In this document: piece by piece, positions 24,727 through 38,100 of the stretch
Layout of the letters: every line of letters begins with the position of its first letter
How positions within the stretch are numbered: the first letter of the stretch is position 1
DNA from: Aquila chrysaetos chrysaetos
Lineage: Eukaryota; Chordata; Aves; Accipitriformes; Accipitridae
Direction of reading: 5' to 3'
Length of the DNA: 64,000 nucleotides
NCBI RefSeq assembly: GCF_900496995.4
Contig: NC_044022.1
Span: forward strand, 21,280,938 to 21,344,937
Translations under genes and position numbers: made by a program
The notes under the pieces: generated by a model
Told to the model about the DNA's origin: nothing
The model's database searches: none
Seen by the model: only the letters and a program-made list of their open reading frames with translations

Positions 24727-24732
24727 TTTATT
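24727..24732 (-). terminator. PICALM: Candidate distal polyadenylation signal of PICALM
   Basis: AATAAA on the minus strand (TTTATT on the plus strand), about 1.4 kb past the stop codon. A second hexamer 105 nt upstream in the transcript (24832-24837) could give a slightly shorter 3'UTR. Confidence 0.45.
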
Positions 24733-25599
24733 AAGTAAACAAAGCAATTATCAGTGCACATTTTAAGCAGCAAAAAGAAAAGAAGCACCTCAGACTTTCA
24801 TACCGTAACAAAAGTTCTGTGGAAGCTGCATTTTATTTGAAAATCCACCCATTTTTGCTAACATACATTTTAATATTTTAAACAAAAATAGAATCTGCAG
24901 AGACAATGCAGCAAGTATGCTTAATTCATGTACAGAATTGCTTTCATATCATTGACTATCCTTCTGAAGGCCCCACTCCACCCAAAAGTTATGATGTATT
25001 TACACAGAGCACCGATCAACAGTGCTACTTTAATTCTTCGTTAACTAAATACCCACTAGACATATGTAAGGAAGCTACTTCCCCTTTTTTACTTTGAAAG
25101 GTACAGGATCATAAACATGGCACTAGCCAAATGAAAAGGCTTTCCCCACCCAACACACAACACCTCAGGTTTTTTACAGAAAAGAAGGAAAGTCTTAAAG
25201 TGAAAGCAATTCCTCACATTCATTTTGGAAAGGCCTTATAATGTCAAATGTAAAAATAATGACATGCCAAGCACAAAGCAATAAAGTTCCTTCCCAATGC
25301 ACTAATGCTGAATTAAAAATGTAGTGCTTCTTCTAGTCAGTTAACTGTTCCCTTGCAAAATCCTAGGCACAGAATTGACTATAAGGATTAATGCATTTTA
25401 CAGCTCTTCCCTAATTCCCATATATACTGAGAATTCATTAGATTCAGACCTTTAAAATATTTAGTGCTCTGTATGTCAGCTGAAAAGCATTCTGAATCAG
25501 ATTCATTCTTTGTGGATAAAAATCAGACATACTGTATACATCCATACTCATTTTTATAAGGAGGTTTTTGATACAATATTAATGTTAAATTGATAATCA

Positions 25600-25608
25600 T
25601 AAATAAAT
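25600..25608 (-). promoter_or_regulatory. AU-rich element in the PICALM 3'UTR
   Basis: The minus strand reads ATTTATTTA, the nonamer class bound by AU-rich-element proteins, inside a very AT-rich stretch about 530 nt after the stop. Its function is inferred from the motif only. Confidence 0.35.
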
Positions 25609-26134
25609 ACAAACAATAATACATAAGGAATGTCTACTGCAAACTGAATATATAATTTTTAAAAAAAGTTAATTTCCATTACTGCTGTGCCTACATTTGT
25701 GAGGACTGAAGAAAAGGTAACTGCAGAATTAAGAGTTAGGATTTGACCCTCCCCTGCCCAAAGTCTTGTTTCGAGTTACGGTAAAGGACACACCTCCATT
25801 CCAGACAGCATTTCCAAACACCAATCTCAATTTCCAGAATAAAGGCTTCTCTTCATATGTTACCAATTATGGATATTATTAGAAGCTGAAAGTATTGACG
25901 TGTTAGTCACCAGGACAAAAAGTAGATCTTAGTCTTAATTCATGGCAATTCTTGGCTTTGTATTGTATATTGATGTTTTCTTATGGAGTTGTCCCAGGTT
26001 CCTTCATTGGTCTTCATCATTTCACTGCATCACTTAACGGAAGAGGAGAGTTTGAGAGACTGAAGTTCATTTTTTCCTGGAAGTGAGGGTTTACATCTTT
26101 TTGGAAACGTTCCTTTCTCTTCCATCTAACACAG

Positions 26135-26149
26135 TTACATAAACTGAAT
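26135..26149 (-). CDS. PICALM: PICALM terminal coding exon (IQFM and stop)
   Basis: After a 7.3-kb intron, acceptor TTTAATCTTTCCAG is followed by ATT CAG TTT ATG TAA. This is the exact IQFM C-terminus of the human protein, joined in phase 0. The exon continues into the 3'UTR. Confidence 0.93.
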   Translation of the reverse strand: MQFM

Positions 26150-29100
26150 CTGGAAAGATTAAAAACCCTCATGTTAACATCCAACAGAAGGAGGACTTCA
26201 CTAAAAACCTGTGCTTTCTCCAAAAGTTTCCATTCTTCAAATGCCCAAACTACCCCAAGATCTGAAGTTTTGAACAGAAATAAAAATTTTACCAGGGCCA
26301 GAAAACAACCACAACCCATCAGGATGTTTTTCCAACTACACCAGCCTTTGGAACATCTCTTTCCATTAAGCTGGCTTATCCAACAATAAAAAGACCCTAC
26401 TTATCCATGCAACATTGTCACCAGTGGCAGCGTAACACAGATCAACATCATTATGAAGAAAACTCACGGTCATTTTTCATGCTGAACCAGAGGAAGTGCA
26501 CAAAGAAAAGCAGATGCTGTGTGCAATAAAGCCTACTCTTTCTTTACGCTAGGCGTTCTGGAATTTTTTCATGTTTTCACTCATTTTAGTATTCAATTCC
26601 CACCTGCCCCTGATTGATGAAAAAGAACAGAATTCCAGTGCACATCTGTACCAAAATTTAACCCTCGCACACATGAAACGAGTACCTCCTTCTGCATAAA
26701 GTGAACTCTTTGGTCAAGCAATCTGGTGAAGTGCACCAGCAGTCAGGTGTTTGCTGCTAACCAGGAACCCTGAACATTTTCCTGATGAAACGGTAAATAC
26801 CAGGTAGTGCCAGTTCCTTCTCCCTAACTGCAGCAAGTACCACGTGTGCTGGCTCTTGCGGTTCAGACGGGAACTATCAAACTTTATTTCGAATGGGCTT
26901 GATCGGGCCTTTAAACCGCTGCAGTTAAGTATACCGAGTTTCCAAGTCACTTCCACAATGCTTCCAACTCAACATGACTTGTTTTTATTTTCTTCAGAAA
27001 CAGTTCTAGTCATGTTAATAAAACTTGAATTAGAACTTTAATTTTGTTCTGTATCACAAAAACCAGCATCTCCCCAGAATAATGGACAATACCTAAGTTG
27101 TTCTACAAGAAATCCTGGAGAGAGAGCTCTGCAAAGGGATCCTTTCCTGAGGCTCTGTGAGGACTCTGACTGGAAGGGCTGGATGCTGCAGACAGCTAGT
27201 AGGAAAGACGACAGAGAAAGGGAAAGAAAAAGAAAAAAAGGTCTCAGAATGACAGAATATGAAAGCTGAACGTGTAATGAAAGGACAAGGGAAGGTTAAG
27301 AGGCAAACTTGGCAGAAATCAACTATTAAAACAAGGTGTTTGGTCATATGGAAAACAGAAAGCCTCTTCAATGGTTGGTGTAATGCAGAAACAAGCTGGA
27401 CGTGACCCTCCAGAAAGGAAACTTCAATTGGCATTTGCCAAATAAGCAGATAACCTCACACTTTCACAGCGGCTTTCTTCAAAAGATGATACAAAACATG
27501 AAGCCTGACACTCCCGTGAAACAGGTTAGCACTCTCCCCGCTTTACTGGCAAAACTACGTACTGGCAGGGAGAGACGGGACTGGGGGTCTGGCCAGAGCA
27601 TGGCAGCTTGCCAGGTGCCTTCTCCAGAAGAAACAGCTCTCAGCATCTTTTCCTCTCAAAATAGCATGTGTATAAAAAGAAGCTGGAGAGCAGACAACAG
27701 ATAATTGTCACGTTGGGGCCTAAAAGGAGAACATGGGATACATTCTGGGGCTAGAAAAAAAAATACAATAGATGAGAGTTTGTTAACTGCTGCCATTTTA
27801 GGTGAGAACTGAAGACTGAGACCAGTAGTCTATACTATCTATACTAACAAAAATCACGTCCTATAGCCATGTATTTAAAGCACCACACGACAAATCCAGC
27901 CATATAAAGCACATAATTTACAAGTAGCTAATATTGGCATTCCAGCTGCTGCTGCTGGAAGGGACCAATAATCTGCAGGCTGTAATTGCAGGATTATCTG
28001 CTATTGGTTGATTTATTTTTTTTTTTTAGCTGTTTTCCTTCTTTGTTAGTGCTTTCCCAGTTATAAATGGTGCTTTATTAAATTCCATTTGCCTTCCCTC
28101 CTCATAGAACTTGCATGTTTTTGCAGTTACAAGTAAAAGTCAGCTTTCTCCATTTCAGGTTCCATCACTTTTAACAGTTTACTCGTAATTGAGTCACTAA
28201 TCGCCACTGCATACTTGCACTTCATACCCATTGCAAAAAAATGTATGAAGACGTATTTCCTTTGGAAATACTGAATGCCTGCCAACCTACGCATGACAGG
28301 GAACATGCTTATGGGAACTGCTTGCAGAAGTGCCCAGAGTGTAAATATTGCCATTGCAAATTTAAGTTTTTCACATTAATGTCTATCTCAGAAACCACAT
28401 GAGGAGAAGGAGTTCTTTCAGGATCAGTCCCCTCTGTCTGGGTTGGAATCTTTATCTCCCTCCCAAAACCCCACTCCCAATGGGGCACTCGAATCCAGTC
28501 CCCATAAACAGATTATGGGAGAGTCATGAGACAGAATGGGAAGTGCTTGAGAAGCAGTTTCAGGATGTCAGAAGTTCCCCTTTTAAACTCGGTTCTTCCC
28601 TTTGGAAAGCCGTAGCTCAACACACCCCACCACTCTCCAGGATTTGAGCCAGACTAATGATAAAGTCCAACAGTCATAACTTCAGCAAGGCACGCCTGCT
28701 GCGACTTGATTTCATGAGACATTCTTCCTCTTCATGGTCAAATGGCTTGAAGTCACATATTAGAAGTCCTGTGAAATTGAGTTGGCAAATCTCCAATTGA
28801 TATCAAGTCCAAAGTAATGTCCCAGTTTGAAAGCAGTGTGGAAGACTGGTAGGTTTAGAGCTCTGTCATTTGTGCAACATCAGCATGTAACCAGAAAGAG
28901 TGGTGAAATTTCAGAAAGCCTGTTCAGGTTAAATACTGGGGAAAAACTTGATGATGATGCTTCCTAGATGCCACAGCCAAATTCAGACAAGACACAGTAC
29001 CTTAACAGTAAATACGTATTTTAATGAGATTCCTCTAATTATTAAAAAGGAGGCCAAAAAAAAAAAATGTGGAAAGTACAGTTAGACAGTTTCCTACATT

Positions 29101-32100
29101 GCATCTACCCAGAATACTGCTTATAAATATACCTGAAAACCAGAACCTACCTTAGCAGTTTCTAAGGAGAAGCATTTAAAACAACAGCGCTGGCCATCAG
29201 TTTCTCTAGCACTAATAATGTCTAGAACTGTGGATTTAGCCTCCTTACTGCCCAGCGCTTGCATGATCTGAAATGCAGCGTACTGTGCTGGATCAGACCC
29301 AAAGCTCAGTCTCACCTCCAACAGCAGTTGTCACTTCTTACTGCTTCCAACAAAGACATAAACTCCCCAGAGTCCCAGTAACACAGAAGAACCCATCCAT
29401 AAGCGAGTGCTGTGCTGATTCCCATCCTTAGCTTAATACTGATTTCTCATTAAACAAGTCTGTCAAGCTGGTTTAGCATACATTTTAGGAATAATATGCC
29501 AAAAGGAACACCTGTAAAGTCTACTTTCTGGCACAAGTCTGTCCTGAACTTCATACCCTGTTCTTCCAGTTTCAAAAAAAGAAAACCAAACCAAAAATCA
29601 AAACAAAACCACAGTCAAAAAAACCCCCACAAACCCAACTTACTCATTTGCACATTTACCTATTCTTTATCACCACCAGGCGATCACTCCTACTACTTTT
29701 TCTGTACAATTCAGTGACGTTAACAACTGCCCTGTTACAATTCACACAGATGCTAGCAGTAGGCTGAGTAATTTCTTTATTCTATTTTAAATCGTAAAAT
29801 TTTCGCTACCCAGCTGCTTCCCCTCCTAAGGCTATGTCATTTTTGGGGTAATCAGACCAGAATACGTAACACTTAAAAGGCATACCACTGATTTGTCAGT
29901 ATTGTACCATTTTGTATTAGCCAACACGATAACGTTTTTGGTGGTGGTGAACATTCAAGCACTGCTGTTGTGCACTACAACACTCAGGTCTTACAATGGG
30001 TAGTTATATTCCAGCTAACCGTGCATCATTCGGATCTGGCTTGTCTGAAATATTCTGCATTTGCTGTACTGCATCATGTCTGCCATCACCCTGGCTACTC
30101 TTTAACCTTGTTTGGACCATTGATTTAGCCTGTCCCTTCCTCATACACACACACACACACACTCTCCCCCCACCCCCAGGTAAAATTTAATCACGCAACT
30201 CTGACCATTCTCACTGTTCTGGGTAGCACAATATAATATTTTGCAGTGAGGAAAGCCTGCTATTTTATCATGATGAAAACTATTACTTTCTTTCTCAAGG
30301 AAGAAATACTGACTATAATGCAAGGTAAGCAATTTCCAACAAAAGCACACACTAGTTTCTTTTAAAACTACAAATATCTTCTACACCTAGAAAAGAAGCA
30401 ACTGTTCTAGTCTCATTCTCAATTGTTTCAAATTATTTTGCCCTTAAAAAAACCAAACTACCCTTGCTTTTGGTAGCAATTAGAAATAAAGTTGCATGCA
30501 TGTAAACAGAACACTTGAAACAGAAGCAAAATAGGTATGTCTGGAGGTAGGAAAAGTATATTTAAGACAAATCCTTAAGAGTATCAAGTTAGGAACACCA
30601 GTTTAAATTATAAAGAAACTGGACAACACTGGGCTGCCTATTTTACCAGTTGGTGTGCGAAGTAGGAGGAGTTCCCACCACACTACAACTTGGCAATATA
30701 ATTTTTCAGCAACAACTTCATATCTGTCATTATGCTTTTAAGTACCTTCAAATTTCTTTAACTGCAGACAGCAACCAAGATCTATCAGCACACTAGAGGT
30801 AAGTGATAGAATTTGGTGCTTTAAACGTAAACATGAAAAACAACTTAGTTTTCGGCAGTTGTGATGACACCATGGACAAAACCTGTATCAGAGTAATGGT
30901 GTTTAGAGTGATCCACCTGGGCTGTAGGCAGTTTGACTTGTGTGCCTTTCAGATAACCCTTATTCATTCTTTAAGATTTGTTAACTTACCCCAAGAACAC
31001 ACATTTTTATTTCTTTATTTTCCTCTTTCTATTTCTGGCACAACAGGAGTATTAACTAAACCTAAACAGAGAGCTCTCAGAAGAACCTCAAGACTAAGCA
31101 TACAGTAAATTTAGTGTAATAATACTGTAATTCCCCTCTGTGGCTACACGTTAGTAAATGCCATCTCTGCCGTACACAGGGAAGCAGCTCTCACATGCAG
31201 CTTTTGTTTCATTTAAGTTGCTTTATTGATGCCAGACTTCTGAAAATTCAACACCTGCAAGCAACGCAGACTGTGTGTCTTGGGGAAAATCCTTCCTGGT
31301 CACACAGCAAATGCCAGTTCAAAGGGTGTGTTTTCTTTCAAATTAATTCTCACAGGAGCCAAACATGTCAGATAAGCACAATAAATACAGCTCTACACAC
31401 CTCACTTGTGACTAATTCCGCTTTCTCCTGTTATGACAGCCAGCTGGGATTCAACCTAGACCAAGCCCTGAAATGTCAAACAAAGCAGAAAGGCTCGCCT
31501 AGCATTCAGACCTACCTACCTGTTTATAACTGAATTAGGCAGGTAGGCAGATTTATTTATTTTTTTTTAAAAGGGACATTTCAAAATTGATGTTTTGGTA
31601 ATTGCAGAAAAAGCCTTTTATCCTTGGGAATCCTTTAACTTGTTCTCTATTTAAGTAGTGTCATAAACACATTTTTTTCCCCCTTGAAATAGCATAAAAC
31701 CCATGTACAAGATACCGTATCACTTGTCTTAAGTGACAGTGAATGTGCAAAGCAGCTCTCAGAAGTCCAGAAGAAAGTCAACTGAAAACTGCATTTCTAG
31801 CTAAAAAAAAATCTAACAGCACCTCTTTCAGATAAAGCCTTTAAAACAAAAATTTTAAAGATCTATCCACAAGGCTCTATTTTGAGGAAGACAGTAGACA
31901 TACTGCCCACTGGCAGCACACAGCATAGCCTCTCCTGTTAAAGGATCAGATTCAAGCATTGGAAAAGGTTTGAGGGTCTTTTCCCTTCCAACCTACTGCT
32001 GAGTTCTTTTCTCTCCACACTCTAGTCCCAAACCCAAACACATACACCAACGTATACCTAAATGAAGTTATACATGCATGTTTTTAAACAAGTCACCTGC

Positions 32101-35100
32101 AAAGACAAAGCTCTTTATAGTAAGATCAAGACACAGTCCCAATATATTACATGTTCCTAATAGAGCCATGATGTACAGTGTCAACTCTGACAAAGACACA
32201 TTTGACTAGTAAGTAAAAATATGGTGTTAATGCTGGGGTTCCAATCTGCCAACTAAACTTGGCTCTGCCTCTGACTACAGTTTACAAACACAGTCTTAAT
32301 GATCTCAATATTTTCTGAAAATAGGATGAAGGTGTTCTATGTTGTCCAACCCCCCTCCCTCCTATTGTTTTTTAATGTTTTTCCTACTGCAAAAAAACCC
32401 CCGTATCTTCAGATGGCTATTGGGTTAAAAAAGTGAGTTCAGATAGGAACTTCCCAGTGACTGAAGTCTGCAAAACAAACAATAAAAGGTTCATATTTAA
32501 CTCCAGTATTGATAAAGTCAGGTCTTAATGTTCATCAGAGTAACCCTTCAGCACACTCTTATTCCAGTACGTTAGGTAATGAACACAACATATCACAAGA
32601 AGCAGAAAAGCAGGCAATTTAAGGAACACTCCATTTAACATAACACCTTACTTAACAGGGAAAGGCCAGGTAGACTTGTATAGCTATTATGTTCACTATG
32701 CTGTAAATACTGTCTTCTGCAAAAACACGGAGGAATAAAAAGACCTTCGGAGAATACAATGGCGAAAACTAGATGAAGGTGCCATGTGCCTCCCGCTGAG
32801 TGGTCAGTGCTAACAACCAGGTGTTGGCTTGAAGTTTCACCAGGTTTGACACCATATTCTTTTCAAACCCATCTATAACATTCATAGACTTAAAAGGCTA
32901 CATACACCCTGTTTGTCCCCTGCAAAATGCTGTCATATAAGCATGCAGCTTACACTGAAAAAAAAAAAAGTTTACAGCTACTGCCAGTCTTGGTTACTTT
33001 ATAATCTAATACTGTTAAGTGTAACAGGGCAAAGAACTGCCACATACACTTAGGAAAAAGCTGTAATAGCACAATCTCACAAAGCCACACTTGGAGATAA
33101 AACAGCAGAGAACGCAAACTTTGGGAAAGAAGCCTCTCTTCAGCAAACGGCACAGACATTAGCTGTTCTTATCCTTTCGCTAAAGTGTTGAGGATCATCT
33201 CAAACACGCTCCCAGAAAAAAACCAATGCCTTAAAACACTATCCTCTTTGCTTCTGTAAAACAGACTTGATGCTGCCAACCTGGATATAAGAAGCTATGA
33301 AGCAATCCTTACACGAACTACTGCGCTTGTGCAACACATTTGTCCAACACAAAAAAATATTAAAATACTTTTAAAGAAACTGACCCAGCTGTGATTTGTT
33401 CCTAACACCAATGATTTTGAATATACACACCTGTGCTCCCGGTACAGGGCCAAAAGGGTTTGGTGGTCTCATGACTGGCTGACTGTATATTAAAGTTGGC
33501 TGTGTCATTACTGGTATGGCTCCCATCTGTGATGGCTAAAAAAATCCAGACAACATCAAATCACATATAGCATTAATACATTGCAAGTATTTAAGGAGAG
33601 AAAAGAAAATGGTAAATGGGTGAAAAGTCTTGGTCTTATTTGATAAATGCAGTCATACAAGGTCTTTCTACAATATTGTGCAAATAAAGGTTACTACAAA
33701 GGAACATCAGAGTCTTTTCAAGGAATACTCTCAATAACAACTGAGCCCATTTAATCTCCTGCTGCAAAGATGTGAAACACTAAAATACTTGTTTAAGCAC
33801 AAGCATTTGTGCTGGTCCTCTTGCTTCCAAAACTGAGGTCTGACAACACTTCCCTGTCTGCCTTTGAAAGCACGAGAACAGTTTTACAGATATCAACGCA
33901 GAGCTGACAGAGTTCAATAAAAATTGAAAACTGAGAACTGTATGTACAGCTAATGTTAAGTCATTATGCAATCAAAGTCTACAGTGTTACTGACACTCTG
34001 GCCGAGCCAAATTAAGAGTTTAACATATATTAATGGTCTTAGAAGCCAGGTTTTATTTGCTTTACATAGATGCCCACTCCGGCGCTGCTTTTGGCACTCC
34101 TCTCAGGCTTGCGTTGGTACCCAGCAGCAGCCCCACTAAAGCAATCCCCACTCCAAGCAGCTTTTCCTTGACTAATCCTGGTACTCCTCCTATCGTGCCA
34201 ACCAGCTGTTTGGACAATCCCATGGCGAACCCATTCAAGAAACTGACCCTGATAAAAACACCCTACAAAAAAGTAAGTTAAAAACAACTGCTGGCACAAC
34301 GAAGGCACAGGAACCAGCAGCCAGGGAGTGCAAAGGAACTAACGAAACTGCCCGTCCCAGTACGCCCTCACCAAGGGAAAAGCCTGCTACTAGACTGCCG
34401 CTTAGAAATGGCCACGCTCAGAACTATGGTACCTACTACTGCTTTTAGGAAAAATGAAACACAAGGGCTGTAAAATGGGTCAACGTTTCAGAGATTCCTA
34501 GCAGGAAATGTCCTGAGTAAAGTCTGAATGAGCCAGGAGAGTTTTCAGGATGTGTTATAAAGCCTGGTGGTCATCCCGTAATGGCCCATCTCACCCGCCT
34601 GCTCAGACGTTGCACGCTTTTGAACAAGTAACAGCAACTCAGGATAACAGAGCTGTGGCTCCTATCAACTCCAGTTTCCATTTCACATTGGCATTTAAAC
34701 CCCATAATGAAAGTTGCTTTACGAAACATGCAAGATTACTTTCTTTACACTAAATATGTTACCTTCCCCAGCTGCTGAGTCAAAATAACTAAGAAAATGC
34801 TTCCAGTACCATCAGTGCAAAGTTGTGCGGATCAAGTTTGAATCAACACTAACGGTAGTTTAACTGTGACTTTGCCCAAGAACATACTACAGGAGTTCAT
34901 GGATGGGTAATGGGGAACAGGATACTCTCCCAAAAACACCCTCAAGAACACAGCTGGCCACTACTGCAGTTCACTTACGGAGCATATAGCAGTTACAAAT
35001 CATTAATCTAATTTGATTATATGATGAAACATTTAGCTTTTTTACTCTACTAATCTGTGAGCCATTTAGCAGAATAACTGTTCTAAGGAAGTTCTCTCTC

Positions 35101-38100
35101 CTTTTATTCACCCAGCAAAGCTGTACTACATGAAAACCGTACTAATAAAGAGTTGAGGTGTATCATTACAGAAATATTCTAAAAGTTGAGATAAGAAGAA
35201 AAATTTGAACAACTTCTCAGAGCAACAAGCGGCAAGGTCAGGTTTATGTTGAAAGTCTTCTGGGACTGGTGTGTCACCAAGAGATTTGATTCTCAACCAA
35301 CACCACAACACACGGCAGTGTCACAAACTTGCAGTTTTGTGGCATTGATCATTACAGATACCTTTTGCTGAGGTTGGGAGCAAGTATTTAAGGAAGGTTT
35401 CACTTCACCGATAAAACATTCCTGTTGTCAATGTAGCTATCTATGATACACTTATTTCTACGCCAATAAAGCCCACCGAGAATAGACAATGTCTTAATTT
35501 TAAAAAGTTTATGAAAAACCAAGTTATGTAGGAAAGGGCAGACAATTTCAGACAAAAACCACTGAAGCAGTTCAGAAAATAGGACTTAATGATTCGGTGA
35601 AGAATAAACCAATAGAAGCTGAAATTCAGTCTTCAGTAAAATAGTTCAGAAAGACAACTGCTACCAAACCATAAGCAATCAAATGACACACAGCATCTGA
35701 CTTCTTAGAGTTGCAGGAGTTCCACTCACCATCCCATAGCCCATCATTCCTGTTGGCGTTGTGGCAGGATATGCCATTACAGGTGGTGCCTGGTGTGAAA
35801 AACAGTGGTGAACTGAGAGGAGAAGAGATCAGCTGCGTACTGGTAAGGCATTGCTTTCTAAGGGTCAACTGCAGCACTTAGCTTACTATGAATATAGCAC
35901 AGAATAAATAGGGTTTGCAGTCTCGTGTTAAGAGTGTATCCAAATTATTTCAGATAGAAACTTTAGCTTAGGTATTGTTTTCCAGGCGATCTTCTAGGCA
36001 AATCTATAGTTACATATTTGCTTTTAACCTATTAGGATTCTGGCTGACTAAACTAAACTGCAAGCTACCATTCTCTCAGCATCCTCTTTAAAGAACACAG
36101 TATGAGACAGACAAGTTTGAGAGAGAAAATTCAGGAAGCAGAAGCATTTTTTTAATCCCATGAAGTATATACTTATATTTCAATATCAGAAGTAATGGTG
36201 CACAAGGAGTCTTAAGAAAGAATTTTAAAGACTGAAAGACCAAATTACCATTGCTTCTGCCGACATTACAGGAATTCTCTTCTCTTTAGCCAGGATTTAC
36301 AGGCTATGGGGATTCTCCTATCGTGCTTCAATATAAATTCGACTCTAACATAAATATCCAACTTGCATTCCCTCTCACTCACCCACTTAGTACAGTGACT
36401 TTGAACAGGTTAAAAGTCCTCTTAGTACTTTGCAGATATGTTTATATTACCCTTAACCTAAGTTAACTTTTACGAAGTTACAGTCAGATTGCTGTCAACA
36501 AGACAAAACCTGGGGTGAAGCTACACTCTGTAAACAACTTGGCAACGTATAGGTTGAAAAACAGCTGATAACTCTTAGAAAGGAAAATATATTAAAGACA
36601 GTTCTTCATATCCTAACCATATTCTTTGCTCTACAGTTTCATTATCCACTTTCTAAATCAGTATTAACTCTTACAAGGACAAAAAAAGGTTTTTTTCCAG
36701 ACTACAAATTGGTGTTTATAAATAAACACATAACTTGCTGTCTGTCCACTCCACCTCCTGTTAGTCTCTCCTTTAAGAAAAGCCAGTCTAATTTTCATGC
36801 TCTCGCTGTGGGGATTACTGACAAGACAAAGACCATATGCATTTCTTGGTACACAGAGATTATTCATACAGAAAAGAGGAAAGTGACAAAATATTAATAA
36901 TACTGGATTAATTAAAGCAGATAAATTGTAATATCATGAATAGGACATCAGCAAAGCCGCTTCTGAATTCAGTTCTAAGGTATCAGCTGCCTTTTCATAG
37001 ATAGTAGCCAGTATTGCTGGCATTTCAATCGCCATCAGAACAGATTTCCCCAGTCGAGAATTACCTGGACTGTGTACTATCCATATATTTCACACAGCTG
37101 GCAAAGCTATCCTGAAAATTACTACTTTTTTGTTTTGCTTGTGTAACCACACATATAAACATGCTGACTAAATTTATTTTTGAGTGCTCAAGTATGGACC
37201 TACCATCCTTTAGTTACAGAGTTACCCTGCAATAAAAACAGAATACAGGGAAAGACCAATATCACTGTTGACATAAAGGAAAAAATACTTTGAAATGAAA
37301 GACTGCATTCCTCAGACAGCAAGCACAGGTTATTGCTTGCCCTTTGTAAACTGTCAGCATGGATTTTCTTTTTTCATATGAGCATTAATGACATATTGGT
37401 CTCTCCCCACTAAAAAAAAAAAAAATTAAAAAAAAAAAATCAAGATCTACCATAAACGTGGATAAAGTGCCAAGTATAACAGAAGCCCGTGAGGTTTCAT
37501 GCAGTTATTCAAACACAAACATTTTTATCTTCATTCAAAATTCACCAAGTGCATTGAAGGCAGCACAGACATACACCCCAGCTCTCTGGCAGCAAATGGT
37601 ACAGTTTAAAGCAAGGAAAAATAATCTTGGTATTTCCCATGCCATCATTCGAGTCAAGAGCCTGCAGACCACCTATGAAGTTCGTGTATGCTAGGAAAAG
37701 CTCAATTTTTGGCACACCAAAGATTTTAAAATGAGAAATGTGTAAATAGCAAGAAGGTTATGAGATTCTGCAACAGCAGTGGTTAATATCAGCATGCCAG
37801 TCGATTGCAAAAAGGCTGTGGGTTGTTTCACTTACGTATTGTGGAAAATGCATGCCATTCTGTATTTCCCAGGGAGAACAATTACATAATGCAATAACAC
37901 TGGATTAGAAGCAAATACTTACACAACAGAATATACACAGATAGCATTTTAGTTCACAAATACATTAAATGTTTACCCCAACACATTCTTGTAATTCAAG
38001 TCATTTACTGAGACAACATACACCTGTGATACTGTCATTGTTATTAGGTTTGTAATTGTTTTGCATAGTCCATTTATTTGGTATATGCCTTTTTTCCAAA

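Larger units (their letters stand above)
24710..26134 (-). other. PICALM: Probable PICALM 3'UTR with alternative polyadenylation signals
   Basis: The AT-rich sequence after the stop reads, on the minus strand, like a long vertebrate 3'UTR: T-rich stretches, an AU-rich nonamer, and AATAAA hexamers at 24832-24837 and 24727-24732, the latter in the context CTTAATAAAATACC. The distal hexamer is taken as the main end. The length, about 1.4 kb, is plausible for PICALM. No transcript end can be seen directly. Confidence 0.5.
26150..33430 (-). other. Last PICALM intron (7.3 kb)
   Basis: No recognised exon. It holds an imperfect hairpin inside a conserved-looking AT-rich stretch (27968-27997), a CR1-like scrap (about 29274-29340) and an (AC)n run (30145-30162). 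Several short open frames on both strands are uninformative. Confidence 0.6.

Noticed and set aside
27093..27434. 113-codon reverse-strand open frame in the last PICALM intron
   Set aside because: Composition follows the purine/pyrimidine bias of the sequence (runs of Phe, Ser, Cys) and it has no splice sites in phase with PICALM.
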